64,000 nt of DNA from Halobaculum litoreum (GTDB taxonomy: Archaea > Halobacteriota > Halobacteria > Halobacteriales > Haloferacaceae): the NCBI RefSeq assembly GCF_030127125.1, contig NZ_CP126156.1, forward strand, positions 806,001-870,000. Reading direction: 5' to 3'. A program made the position numbers and the translations under genes. Position 1 is the first letter of the stretch, and each line of letters starts with the position of its first letter. Below the pieces are notes generated by a model, which had not been told where the DNA came from, searched no databases, and saw nothing but the letters and a program-made list of their open reading frames with translations. This document shows positions 47,593 to 56,102 of this stretch, piece by piece.

Positions 47593-47826
47593 ATGAAGAA
47601 GCAGGAGCTCATCCACCTGCACGGCCTTCTCAGCGAGGTACGCAGCGAGTACGAGGAGTGGGGAACCGACCTCGATCTCACCGAGTACCGAGAGTTGGGC
47701 GTGAAGCCGACGTCGATCCACCGGTCGAAGACGGATCACAAGGCGGCCGTGTTCAAGTTGGCCTCGGGAATCACATCGTCCGCGGAGTCGGAAGCGACGG
47801 AGCCCGTCGCGCCGAACGCCGACTGA
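47593..47826 (+). CDS. UPF0058 family protein
   Basis: A 77-residue conserved archaeal protein: MKKQELIHLHGLLSEVRSEY, EEWGTDLDLTEYRELGVKPT and SIHRSKTDHKAAVFKLASGI, then an acidic tail. The HLHGLL and SIHRSKTDHKAAVF motifs are diagnostic of UPF0058, whose function is unknown and whose structure is helical. An AAGATAAGCCTTTAACC promoter element (about 47551-47567) lies 26 bp upstream of the ATG. Confidence 0.92.
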   Translation: MKKQELIHLHGLLSEVRSEYEEWGTDLDLTEYRELGVKPTSIHRSKTDHKAAVFKLASGITSSAESEATEPVAPNAD

Positions 47827-47878
47827 AACCGCGCGCTTACTCCCGCGACCCCGACCCCCCGCGAGCGACGGCGTCGTC

Positions 47879-48370
47879 CTATCTCCCGTCGCGGTCCCGC
47901 GTCCGCTCCTCCTCGACCATCTCCTCGAACTCCGGGAGGAGGTCCTCGTCGGTCGCGTCGGCCCCCCGTGGCGACCGCTCGTCTCCGCGCTCGCCGCCGT
48001 CGTCCCCGGTGCCGTCGCCCCGGGCGTCCTCCTCCTCCTCCAGCGGCTCGACGCGCAACACCTTCAGCGGGATGTCGTGGAGCCGTTGGCCGATCTCCTT
48101 GCGGGCGATCCGCGAGGCGTGTTCCTCGCGCTCGACGTTGAACACCGTCATCTCCAGCTCCAAGGCGACGAGCGCCTCGTCCGCGGCGACGAACGCCGGC
48201 GTGAGCTGTTCGCCGTCGGGGGAGGTACGGGTCCCCATCGCGATCTCGACGTAGTTGAGGTCCGGATTCAGCATCTCCCCCGTCTTCGAGATCGCGATCC
48301 GGACCGCCTCGTCGGGTGTCTCGACGTCGTACACCGGCACCGCGGCCTCGACGACGACCCTGCAGTCCAT
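47879..48370 (-). CDS. DUF555 (UPF0212) family protein
   Basis: A 163-residue protein. MDCRVVVEAAVPVYDVETPD, AVRIAISKTGEMLNPDLNYV, EIAMGTRTSP, FVAADEALVALELEMTVFNV and SRIARKEIGQRL match the archaeal DUF555/UPF0212 family of unknown function. The C-terminal 45 residues are highly acidic and disordered (EEEEDARGDGTGDDGGERGD). The same reading frame is open far upstream, but that upstream part is noise antisense to the Ogg gene and the permease. Confidence 0.9.
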   Translation of the reverse strand: MDCRVVVEAAVPVYDVETPDEAVRIAISKTGEMLNPDLNYVEIAMGTRTSPDGEQLTPAFVAADEALVALELEMTVFNVEREEHASRIARKEIGQRLHDIPLKVLRVEPLEEEEDARGDGTGDDGGERGDERSPRGADATDEDLLPEFEEMVEEERTRDRDGR

Positions 48371-48477
48371 GGGTAACTGTACCACTCCTCGGCGTATGAA
48401 GCTTCGGCCGGGACCGCCTCGTCCGTGCCACTCGTCGCCGTCGGGCCCCGTCACGGCGCCCCCGTCTCCTGTCGGCG

Positions 48478-49389
48478 TCACTCCCCGCCGGCGCGGAGGT
48501 AGTAGAACACGTACGTCTGCGCGTAGCCGGCGTACTCGCCCCCGAACCGCTCGCGGATCGCGCGGCTCGTCTCGGCGTAGCCGCCGGCGTCGCACTCGGG
48601 GTAGTAGTCGGCGATGGCCGTCCGGATCCACGTGTCGAGCGGCACCGCCTCGAGGAAGTCCAGCGAGAACAGCAGCACGCAGTCGGCCACCTTCTCGCCG
48701 ACGCCGACGAACCGCGTGAGGTACTCGCGCGCGTCCTCGTACGCCATCCCGCGGACCGCGGTCGGGTCGGCCTCGCCGGTCGCGACCATCTCGGCGGTCC
48801 GCCGCACGTACGGCGCCCGGTAGCCGAGCGACAGGTCGCGGAGCTCGTCCTCCGTCCGGTCGGCCAACTGTGCGGGCGTCGGGAACGCGTGGTACTTCCG
48901 GCCGTCCATCGACACGGCGTCGCCGAACGACTCCGCCATCGCCATCTGCATCCCGTGGATGCGGCTGACGCGCATCTGGGCCGAGCAGATGAACGAGACG
49001 AGACACGGGAACGGCGGGTCGCGGACGAGCCGCATCCCCCGGTACGCCTCGTAGGCGCGCTCGAGCAGCGGGAGGTCCGGCGTCGCGTCGAGGACGGCGT
49101 CGAGGTCGTCGTCGAGGCGGAGCAGGTGCGTGAGCACCGGCACGGCGTCGGTCGTCGACTCCCACTCGAGGACCCCGCCGGTCTGGCGGACCCGGACGAC
49201 CGCCCGCTCGTCCGTGACGCCGTCGAGCGGCGGGACGACCGTCTCGTACCAGTGGTCGCCGCCGTGGGCGGACATCGTCTCGTACATGTTCCCGTCCGCG
49301 CGGTCCCACAGGTACGTCTGGCCGCTCTCGACGGTCGCCTGCAGGTCGAACGGCCCGACCGACTCGAGGGGGATGGCCCCGGTTTCCAT
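48478..49389 (-). CDS. ogg: 8-oxoguanine DNA glycosylase (Ogg1-like, HhH-GPD)
   Basis: A 303-residue base-excision repair enzyme. The N-terminal OGG domain includes FDLQATVESGQTYLWDRADG. The HhH-GPD domain has FVGVGEKVADCVLLFSLDFL, where the Lys after GVGE is the Schiff-base residue. AVPLDTWIRTAIADYYP carries the catalytic Asp. ISYLCS-like SFICSAQMRVSRIHGMQMAM is the typical N-S/A-x-I region. It removes oxidised guanine and nicks the strand by beta-elimination. It is preceded on the same strand by the frameshifted permease and has its own ATG at 49389. Confidence 0.9.
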   Translation of the reverse strand: METGAIPLESVGPFDLQATVESGQTYLWDRADGNMYETMSAHGGDHWYETVVPPLDGVTDERAVVRVRQTGGVLEWESTTDAVPVLTHLLRLDDDLDAVLDATPDLPLLERAYEAYRGMRLVRDPPFPCLVSFICSAQMRVSRIHGMQMAMAESFGDAVSMDGRKYHAFPTPAQLADRTEDELRDLSLGYRAPYVRRTAEMVATGEADPTAVRGMAYEDAREYLTRFVGVGEKVADCVLLFSLDFLEAVPLDTWIRTAIADYYPECDAGGYAETSRAIRERFGGEYAGYAQTYVFYYLRAGGE

Positions 49390-49421
49390 TACCGTCGGCA
49401 GGGGCGCGACGGGGTTCGGGG

Positions 49422-51018
49422 TTACGGTTCGGCGGCGCGGTCGCCGTCGCCGCCCCCGACTGCGGCGGCGGGTCCTCGTCGCCCCCCGCGTCGCCCGCCC
49501 CGTCCAGCGGCGACAGCTCCGCCCCGGTCGACGCGCGGTAGTCCCGGAGGACGACGTACAGTCCGAGGCCGACGAGCTCCCACACGACCAGCGCGGGCAC
49601 GTGCCCGCCGAGCGGGTCGGACACCAGTTCGAACTCGAACACCGCCAGCGACACGCGGTGGAGCGTCAGCGCCAGCACCGTCGCGGGGTCGCTCGCGAGC
49701 GCGACGCCGAGCAGCGACGCCGCCACCGCGCCCCCGCCCAGCAGCGCCGCCCGCCCGCCGCCCGCCCGGGGCGCGAGCGCACAGGCCCGCCAGAGGTCGG
49801 GCCGCCGCGACGGCATCGCGACGACGGCGCCGACGACGGCCAGATACGACAGCGCCAGCCCGGGGACGGCGACGTACAGCGCGACCGCGACGAGGTCGGC
49901 GACGGCCAGCGCCGCCGCCGCCCCGTACACCGCCGCCAGCGCCGCCAGCGGGGGTCGCCCGGTCCGCGGCCCAGCGGCGGGAACAGTTCGGCCAGTCCGG
50001 CGAGCGTGCGCGCCGCCGGGACGCCGAGCGCGACGACCGCGGCGGCCCCCGCGACCGTCGAGACGGTCACCGTCACCACCACGGGGTCGACCGGGAGGTA
50101 CGCCCCCACCGCGTCGGCCGCGGGGATGTCCGCGAGGTTCAGCCGCGTCCAGTCGATGACGCCGAGGGCGACGAACGCCGTCAGCGACACCAGCGCGGTC
50201 GCGGTCGCGGCGGCGAGGACGGGCGCGCTCGCGGCTGCTGTGGCGTCGCCGGTGTCCGGTTCGGCGTTCCGGTCGCCCGCCCGCCCGAGCGCCGCGTACG
50301 CCGCGGCCTCGACGCCGAGGAACGCGAACAGGGCCACTCCCGTCCCGCCGACCAGGGCACGCACCGGCGCCGCCCGGAGACCGAAGGTGGGGTACAGCGG
50401 GTCGAAGTTGCCGGCGACGAACTCCCCGACGCCGGGGACGAACGCCGCCGCCAGCAGCGCGCCGACGCCGCAGACGACCCCCCACGCCGGGAGCGCGGCC
50501 GCGATGGCGGCCCGGCGGGCCCCGAGCAGGTGGACGCCCAGCGCCGCCGCACACACCCCCACGGCGAGCAGTTCGCCCGCGGGGGCGCCAGCGCCCCGAC
50601 GCCGGTCAGCGCGGCGAGCCCGGTCGGCGCGTCGAGCGTGCCGCGCACGTAGGCGCCGGTGCCCGCGGGGAGGGGGCCAGCCGCCCGAACCACTCCGCGA
50701 GCAGCGCGAGGAGCGCGACGTAGCCGGCGAGCGCCCCCACGCCGCGAGCGCGCCGGGGAGGCGCGACCCCGACACCCGGGCGACGGAGCCGTACACGGGG
50801 CCGCGCTCCGCGAACGGGCCGGAGGCGACGACGGCGAACGCGACGGCGAGACAGGCGACGCCGCCGCCGGCAAGCAGGTACGCGGCGGGCGCCTGCGGCC
50901 CCGCTCCCTGTGCGACGCCGCCGGGGACGTACAGCAGTCCGCCGCCGACCGCGGCCGCGAGGCCGACGCCCGCCGGGACGACGGCGCGCGCGACCGCGGG
51001 GAGTCGGCCGGAGTCCAT
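49422..51018 (-). pseudogene. APC-superfamily amino-acid permease, about five frameshifts
   Basis: The N-terminus MDSGRLPAVARAVVPAGVGL, then AAVGGGLLYVPGGVAQGAGP resembles APC amino-acid transporters. About ten hydrophobic helices can be pieced together from three frames. Breaks occur near 50734-50745 (into GALAGYVALLALLAEWFG), 50671-50677 (into PLPAGTGAYVRGTLDAPTG), 50581-50592 (into APAGELLAVGVCAAALGV), 49950-49975 (into GRPPLAALAAVYGAAAAL) and about 49461-49465 (into a TAA at 49422-49424). All five shifts have the same sign and fit one missing base each in G/C runs. The substrate is unknown. The regular sign suggests systematic sequence error rather than random decay, but a pseudogene is possible. 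Confidence 0.7.
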
Positions 51019-51100
51019 GCGGGACCTGTGGCACGCGATACCAAAAATACGGGGGCGAGCGGGGGTCGTCCCGCCGCGTTCGGCCGCCGGCGACGGCGGC

Positions 51101-52063
51101 TCAGCGGTTGCGGCCGACCGGGAAGCCGACGCGGTCGGGCGCGTCGTTGAACTCGGCGACGATCCGGTCGTAGAGGTCGTTGCGGGTGCGCGTCGCCCGT
51201 CGGTGACCGACGAGGTACCGGAGCCGGAGCTCGACCCACGACTCCCGTTGGACGACGTTCACCGTGGGCCCGTCCGAGACCTCGAGCTCGACGGCCGTCT
51301 CCGAGAGCCGGTCGCGGTAGCCGTCGACGGCCGTCGCCATCTCCTCGCCCAGGTAGTCGTCGGCGACCGCGATCATCCGCTCGCGGGCGAACGCCAGGTC
51401 CGTCTCGTAGGCCACCTGGATCGCCAGTTCGTTCCAGACGTACGGGAAGGCGTCCCCGCCGAAGTTCACCACCTCCGAGGAGAGCACCTGGCTGTTCGGC
51501 ACCGTCACCACGCGCCCGGAGGGCTGGTTCGTCGAGACGAGCGGGCCGTTGATCTCCCACAGCGTCGTGACGAAGAAGTCCACCTCCGTGACGTCGCCCG
51601 CGACGTCGCCCATCTGGACGCGGTCGCCGACGGCGTACGGCCGCTTCAACATCAGGTAGAACCAGCCCACCAGCGACAACAGCGGCTGCTGGAGCGCGAA
51701 GGTGACGGCGAAGCCGACGACGCCCAGCGAGACGAGCAGGCCCACCCAGCGGTCGGTGACCACGCCGAGCACGCCGGCGAGGGCGAGCGCGCCGAACGCC
51801 AACCGCAGGACGTTGCGGAGGTCGTGCGCCCGGCGTTTCGTCGCGCGCCGGACGGCGAAGCCGTACACCACGAAGTAGGCGCCGTTGGCCGCCAGTACGA
51901 CCGCGGCGGCCAGGAGGAGCGTCGCCGCGACGGCGTCGGGCGAGGTCACGCCCGGCGTCGGCAACTCGAGGTCCGCGAGCGGCGTCGTCGCTGTCACGAC
52001 GGCGGCGGCGACGGCGGCCGCCACCGCGCTCGCGAGCGAAGCGTACCCGATCGGTCGTCGCAC
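51101..52063 (-). CDS. MscS-family mechanosensitive channel (short form)
   Basis: A 320-residue membrane protein with four N-terminal helices and the MscS core: VSLGVVGFAVTFALQQPLLS (pore region), GWFYLMLKRPYAVGDRVQMG and SSGRVVTVPN-like PSGRVVTVPNSQVLSSEVVN. The C-terminal domain includes VNVVQRESWVELRLRYLVGH. Compared with the MscS gene at 34815 it lacks extra N-terminal helices and its pore helix has fewer Gly. A role in osmotic safety-valve function or solute flux is inferred. It diverges from the small membrane protein gene at 52295. Confidence 0.9.
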   Translation of the reverse strand: MRRPIGYASLASAVAAAVAAAVVTATTPLADLELPTPGVTSPDAVAATLLLAAAVVLAANGAYFVVYGFAVRRATKRRAHDLRNVLRLAFGALALAGVLGVVTDRWVGLLVSLGVVGFAVTFALQQPLLSLVGWFYLMLKRPYAVGDRVQMGDVAGDVTEVDFFVTTLWEINGPLVSTNQPSGRVVTVPNSQVLSSEVVNFGGDAFPYVWNELAIQVAYETDLAFARERMIAVADDYLGEEMATAVDGYRDRLSETAVELEVSDGPTVNVVQRESWVELRLRYLVGHRRATRTRNDLYDRIVAEFNDAPDRVGFPVGRNR

Positions 52064-52194
52064 GGTCCGTGGAATCGCCCGAGGGGCAAAACGGTTCGTA
52101 TCCGGCCGTCGGGGCTCGCCAGCCGATCCCTAGCGGCGCTGATACCCCCGTGATCTGGCGAATCGGACAGGAGAGGCGCTCTGAGAGGGATCGT

Positions 52195-52294
52195 GTCCCA
52201 TAACTTATGAAGATGTGACCGATAACTCGCGCATCTGTGACACAGCAGTCATGAGAAACACCTATATGACCCCTGTTCATAGTACGTGTTGTCT
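52195..52294 (+). promoter_or_regulatory. AT-richer regulatory region with repeats and TATA box
   Basis: AACACCTATATGACC (52257-52271) gives a TATA-like CTATATGA about 30 bp before the ATG at 52295. Just upstream are two direct copies of TGTGAC (52214-52219 and 52236-52241) and the inverted pair AGATG...CATCT. The stretch is visibly poorer in GC than its surroundings, so it may hold an operator. Confidence 0.4.
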
Positions 52295-52546
52295 ATGACT
52301 GGCTACCACGACTACGTCCTCGGTCTCATCCCGGCAGCGCTGCTCGGCATCACGTTCATGCTCGAGGGGCTGGGCTGGTCGATGCAGGTAGCCGTCCCCG
52401 TCGGGGGCGCCGTCGCCGCCGGGCTCGTCGCCCACGCGATGTTCGTCCGCGGCCCGGCCTCGGACCCGATGGTCGCCGACTCGCCGGCCCGCCCCGGAGC
52501 CCCGGAGGCCGGCACCGGCCCCCGCGCCCCGTCGAACCTCGACTGA
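52295..52546 (+). CDS. Small two-helix membrane protein
   Basis: An 83-residue protein, MTGYHDYVLGLIPAALLGIT, FMLEGLGWSMQVAVPVGG and AVAAGLVAHAMFVRGP, with two probable membrane helices and a C-terminal acidic/Pro-rich tail (VADSPARPGAPEAGTG). It matches a haloarchaeal family of small membrane proteins of unknown function. The start is the ATG at 52295, since the preceding three codons overlap the TATA-proximal leader. It is transcribed from the repeat-containing promoter region directly upstream. Confidence 0.75.
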   Translation: MTGYHDYVLGLIPAALLGITFMLEGLGWSMQVAVPVGGAVAAGLVAHAMFVRGPASDPMVADSPARPGAPEAGTGPRAPSNLD

Positions 52547-52626
52547 GTCGCCCGGCCCGTCCCCCGCCTCGGCCCGCGGGCACGCCGCCGCCCACGTTTT
52601 TCACCTCGCCCGTCCAACCCCGAGCC

Positions 52627-53625
52627 ATGACCGAGACGCTGTTCCTGACGAGCGAGGCGGTCGACGGCCTCGCCGACCCCGCCGACTACGTCGACGCGGT
52701 CCGCGACGCCTACCGCCAGGTCGGCGAGGGCGCCCCGGCGGACCCGCGGACGAAGCTCACGAACGAGGAGCCGCCGGGGTTCCTCACCACCTACGCCGCG
52801 GTCCTCCCGGAGACGGGGGCGATGGGCGGGTACACCTACTCCGCGGGCTTCGGCGCCCGCGACGCGTGGTTCATGACGCCGCTGTTCGACGCCGACTCCG
52901 GCGAGCCGCTGGCGCTGCTCGACGGCGCGTCGATGAACCCGTTCAAGACCGGTGCGGCGGGCGCCGTCGGCGTCGACGCGCTCGCCCGCGAGGACGCCAC
53001 CTCGCTGGCGGTCATCGGCTCCGGCGCGCAGGCGAAGGGACAGCTCACGGCGACCGCGACCGTCCGCGACCTGGAGACGGTCTGGGTGTACTCCCCGACG
53101 AAGGAGCACCGCGAGGCGTTCGCCGGCGAGATGAACCCCCGCCTCGACGCCTCGGTCGCCGCCGTCGCCAGCGCCGACGCGGCCATCGAGGACGCCGACA
53201 TCGTGATCACCGCGACGAACGCCTCCGAGCCGGTGTTCGACGGCGAGGCGCTCGAGCCCGGCACCCACGTCACCGCGATGGGGCAGTACGACCCGACCAA
53301 GCGGGAGCTCGACCACGCAACCGTCGAGCGCGCGACGTACGTCCCCGACCTCCGCGCCCGCGCCCTGCAGGACGCCGGCTCGTTCCTCTCGGCCGTCGAG
53401 GCGGGCGTCGTCGGCGAGGACCACGTGCACGCGGAGTTGGGCGAGGTCGTCGCGGGCGTCGAACCCGGCCGGACGAGCGACACCGAGGTCACCGTGTTCG
53501 ACTCCGGCGGCACCGGCATCGAGACGGTCGCGGCCGCCTACCTCCTGTACGAGCGCGCACGGGAGGAGGGACTCGGGCAGTCCATCGACTTCGCGCCCGC
53601 GAGCGAGGCGTTGACCGGGGAGTAG
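52627..53625 (+). CDS. Ornithine cyclodeaminase / alanine dehydrogenase family protein
   Basis: A 332-residue NAD(P)-dependent enzyme of the mu-crystallin/OCD family. The substrate domain begins MTETLFLTSEAVDGLADPAD, YVDAVRDAYRQ. The Rossmann motif is SLAVIGSGAQAKGQLTATAT, and VITATNASEPVFDGEALEPG, THVTAMG, follows as usual. FSGGTGI-like DSGGTGIETVAAAYLLYERA lies near the C-terminus. Members deaminate ornithine to proline, reduce ketimines, or act as alanine dehydrogenase, as in archaea. Which reaction applies here is uncertain. The next gene starts 10 bp downstream. Confidence 0.87.
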   Translation: MTETLFLTSEAVDGLADPADYVDAVRDAYRQVGEGAPADPRTKLTNEEPPGFLTTYAAVLPETGAMGGYTYSAGFGARDAWFMTPLFDADSGEPLALLDGASMNPFKTGAAGAVGVDALAREDATSLAVIGSGAQAKGQLTATATVRDLETVWVYSPTKEHREAFAGEMNPRLDASVAAVASADAAIEDADIVITATNASEPVFDGEALEPGTHVTAMGQYDPTKRELDHATVERATYVPDLRARALQDAGSFLSAVEAGVVGEDHVHAELGEVVAGVEPGRTSDTEVTVFDSGGTGIETVAAAYLLYERAREEGLGQSIDFAPASEALTGE

Positions 53626-53635
53626 GACAAGACTG

Positions 53636-54139
53636 ATGCCCGGCAGGCCGCTCGCACCCGGCGTGACCGACTCGGCCGTCGCTCGGCTGGCCGCCCGCGC
53701 CCGCGCCGCGCCGTCGATCGCCGCCAGCGGGGGCCTCGCGCTGCTCGTCCTCGCGGGCGCCGGCGTGGCCCTGTCCACGTTCGTGGGCCCGACCGCGCTC
53801 CCGGACCCCGGCGGCCGCCGGCTGGGCACGGCGATCCTCGCGACGATGGTCGGCGTCGGGCTGCTGTGGCTGCTCGTCGTCGCCCGCGGCGTGTGGGGGG
53901 TGGCGACGTACCTCGACGGCGGCGACCGCCCGACGGGGCTGAACCTGGCACTGGCGGTCGTCGAGGGCGTGGTCGCGGCGGGGATGCTCGCCGTCGCCGG
54001 CGTCGCCGTGGCGCTGTCGGACACGGCCGGCGGCGCCGAGGCGCTCGCGGTCGGCGCCTACGTCGTCGCCGCCGTGGGGCTGGGGCTCGCGCTCGCGTCG
54101 GCGGCGCGGGCCGGCGTGGCGCTGCTGTCCCCGGCGTGA
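53636..54139 (+). CDS. Hypothetical membrane protein (four helices)
   Basis: A 167-residue protein with four hydrophobic segments: SIAASGGLALLVLAGAGVAL, AILATMVGVGLLWLLVVARG, LALAVVEGVVAAGMLAVAGV and AYVVAAVGLGLALASAARA. Loops are short and slightly charged. There are no conserved catalytic residues, and I do not recognise a family. Codon use and GC content match the neighbours. It starts 10 bp after the cyclodeaminase-family gene, so the two are probably co-transcribed, and it converges with the MFS gene. Confidence 0.55.
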   Translation: MPGRPLAPGVTDSAVARLAARARAAPSIAASGGLALLVLAGAGVALSTFVGPTALPDPGGRRLGTAILATMVGVGLLWLLVVARGVWGVATYLDGGDRPTGLNLALAVVEGVVAAGMLAVAGVAVALSDTAGGAEALAVGAYVVAAVGLGLALASAARAGVALLSPA

Positions 54140-54140
54140 C

Positions 54141-55448
54141 TCAGTCGTCGCTCGGCGCCGACGCGGTCGCCGCCGCGCGCTCGCGCCGCCGCACCCGGAC
54201 GTGGAGCGCCGCCGCACACAGCACCGCGACCACGCCGCCGGCCGCGACGACGCCGAAGGCGACGCGGTACCCCTGTGCGGTGTACGCGCGGGCCCCGTCG
54301 ACGACGGCGCCGGTCCAGTACGCGTCCAGCGCCGCGCCCATCACCGCCGGGAACACCGCCGCGCCGAAGTACGCCATCCCGTTGATCGTCCCCGTGGCGG
54401 CGCCGCTGTCGGCCGCGTGGCGCTCCTTGGCGACGGTGTAGGCGACCGAGGCGCCGCCGGTGACGCCCATGCCGACGAACAGCGCCGCCGAGACGACGAC
54501 CAGCGGCGGCGTCACCGTGAGGAAGATGACGCCGTACGCGAGCAGGAACACCACACACGAGCCGAGGATCACCTCCGTCCGACGGCCGGTCCGGTCGGAC
54601 ACCGCCCCGAACAGCGGCGACCCGAGGGCGAAGCCGACGTTCGCCGCCAGCACCGTCGTCGCGGCCGTCGAGACGGGGACATCGTAGAGGTTCACGATGT
54701 AGGGGACGCCCCACAGCCCCACGACGGTGAAGTTCAGCCCGATGACGAGGAACAGCAGCACGCCCATCAGCCACGTGTCGACGTCCGAGAGCACGCGGCG
54801 GGCGCCCGCGAGCACCTCCCGGAGCGAGTCGTGGTCCGTCCCCGAGTCGGCGCCGGCGGGCCGGTCCTCGACGTTCGCGGGGCGGTCCCGGACGAACGCG
54901 CCGACCGCGAGCGCCGCGAGGAACACGCCGCCGGCCGAGGCGACCAGCACCGCGCGCCACCCGGTCGCCCCGGCGGCGACGGCCAACGGCGTCGTGGCGA
55001 GGATCCCCCCGACGCCGGCGGCGGCGATGGTGAAGCCGGTCATCGTCGCGAACTCCTCGGGGGCGTACCAGTTCGCACAGAAGCGCAACACGGCGACGTA
55101 GATGGCCGCACCGCTGAGGCCGGCGACGAAGCGCGCGGCGAACCCCACGGCGAGCGTGTCGGCGGCGGCGAAGCCGGCGACCCCGACGGCCATCCCCGCC
55201 AGCCCCACCGAGACGACGCGTCGGGGGCCGTACCGGTCGACGAGCAGCCCCGAGGGGAGCTGTGCGGCCGCGTAGATGTAGAAGAACGACGAGTGGAGCA
55301 GCCCCAACTCGGCGGCCGTGGCGTCGAAGACGGCCGCGAGGTCGCCGGACAGCACCGCCGTCGAGTTGCGGAAGAAGTTGACGAACAGGAACCCGAACGC
55401 GAGCGTCGCCCACATCAGGTGGCGCCGGTAGCGACGGGGGAAGACCAT
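54141..55448 (-). CDS. Major facilitator superfamily transporter
   Basis: A 435-residue transporter with 12 predicted helices. MVFPRRYRRHLMWATLAFGF, LFVNFFRNSTAVL opens helix 1. The loop 2-3 signature is GLLVDRYGPRRVVSVGLAGM, and the second-half counterpart is FGAVSDRTGRRTEVILGS. AEEFATMTGF-like PEEFATMTGFTIAAAGVGGI lies in helix 5. A charged central loop (DRPANVEDRPAGADSGTDHD) separates the halves. It may export or import anions or drugs; the substrate is not deducible. I start at the ATG at 55448, because the longer open frame adds Arg-rich noise. It converges with the four-helix membrane protein gene. Confidence 0.85.
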   Translation of the reverse strand: MVFPRRYRRHLMWATLAFGFLFVNFFRNSTAVLSGDLAAVFDATAAELGLLHSSFFYIYAAAQLPSGLLVDRYGPRRVVSVGLAGMAVGVAGFAAADTLAVGFAARFVAGLSGAAIYVAVLRFCANWYAPEEFATMTGFTIAAAGVGGILATTPLAVAAGATGWRAVLVASAGGVFLAALAVGAFVRDRPANVEDRPAGADSGTDHDSLREVLAGARRVLSDVDTWLMGVLLFLVIGLNFTVVGLWGVPYIVNLYDVPVSTAATTVLAANVGFALGSPLFGAVSDRTGRRTEVILGSCVVFLLAYGVIFLTVTPPLVVVSAALFVGMGVTGGASVAYTVAKERHAADSGAATGTINGMAYFGAAVFPAVMGAALDAYWTGAVVDGARAYTAQGYRVAFGVVAAGGVVAVLCAAALHVRVRRRERAAATASAPSDD

Positions 55449-55551
55449 GTGTGCGTGTGTGTCGCACGTCGCGCTTGTAGCTTCGGGACCCGGCGAGCGC
55501 GGCAGCGGCGTCCGGCGGTCCCGTGCCCGCCTCCGGGCGTCGAGGCGCCTC

Positions 55552-56100
55552 TTACAGCGTCTTCCACATCCGCACGTGGTCGATGCCGTCCTCCTCGAAC
55601 ACGCCGACGGCGTCGTCGACGGCGTAGCCGAGGCGCTCGTAGAAGCCCGCCGCCCGCGTCTGCGCGTGCAACACCGCCGCCGGGAGGCCGCGCTCGCGTG
55701 CACGCCGCTCGGCCGCCGCCATCGCCCTCGCGCCCCACCCCTCCCCGCGGCGCTCGCGGGCGACGACGACGCGTTCGACCTTCGCGACGGGTCCGGGGTC
55801 GCGGCCGTAGGCGGCCCCGTCGACCGCGCGCAGCCGGGCGGTCGCCACCGCGTCGCCGGCGGCCTCGCGCACGAGGAGGTGGTCGACCCTCGAGCCGAGC
55901 GGGTCCTCGTCGTGCTCGTCCAGCTCCAGTTCCTCGGGGACGCCCTGTTCGTCGACGAACACGGCCATCCGCAGGTCGACGACGGCGTCCCAGTCGGCGG
56001 CGGTCGCGACGGGCGCCGCGGTCCAATCGGCGTCCGCGGGCGTGAGCCCGTCGCGTGGGCCGGCGGCGGCGTCCGTGTCGTCCGGAGCGCCTCCCGGCAT
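55552..56100 (-). CDS. GNAT-family N-acetyltransferase
   Basis: A 182-residue acetyltransferase of the GNAT superfamily, similar to the ElaA-like group. DLRMAVFVDEQGVPEELELD, EHDEDPLGSRVDHLLVRE is the typical opening after an acidic N-terminal tail. Motif A is VERVVVARERRGEGWGARAM with acetyl-CoA-binding R-x-x-G. Motif B is AVLHAQTRAAGFYERLGYAV. The acceptor is unknown. I use the ATG at 56100, but the GTG at 56106 overlaps the Pelota stop (GTGA) and may be the true start. Coupling to pelota is therefore likely, although the functional link is unclear. Confidence 0.82.
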   Translation of the reverse strand: MPGGAPDDTDAAAGPRDGLTPADADWTAAPVATAADWDAVVDLRMAVFVDEQGVPEELELDEHDEDPLGSRVDHLLVREAAGDAVATARLRAVDGAAYGRDPGPVAKVERVVVARERRGEGWGARAMAAAERRARERGLPAAVLHAQTRAAGFYERLGYAVDDAVGVFEEDGIDHVRMWKTL

Positions 56101-56102
56101 CG

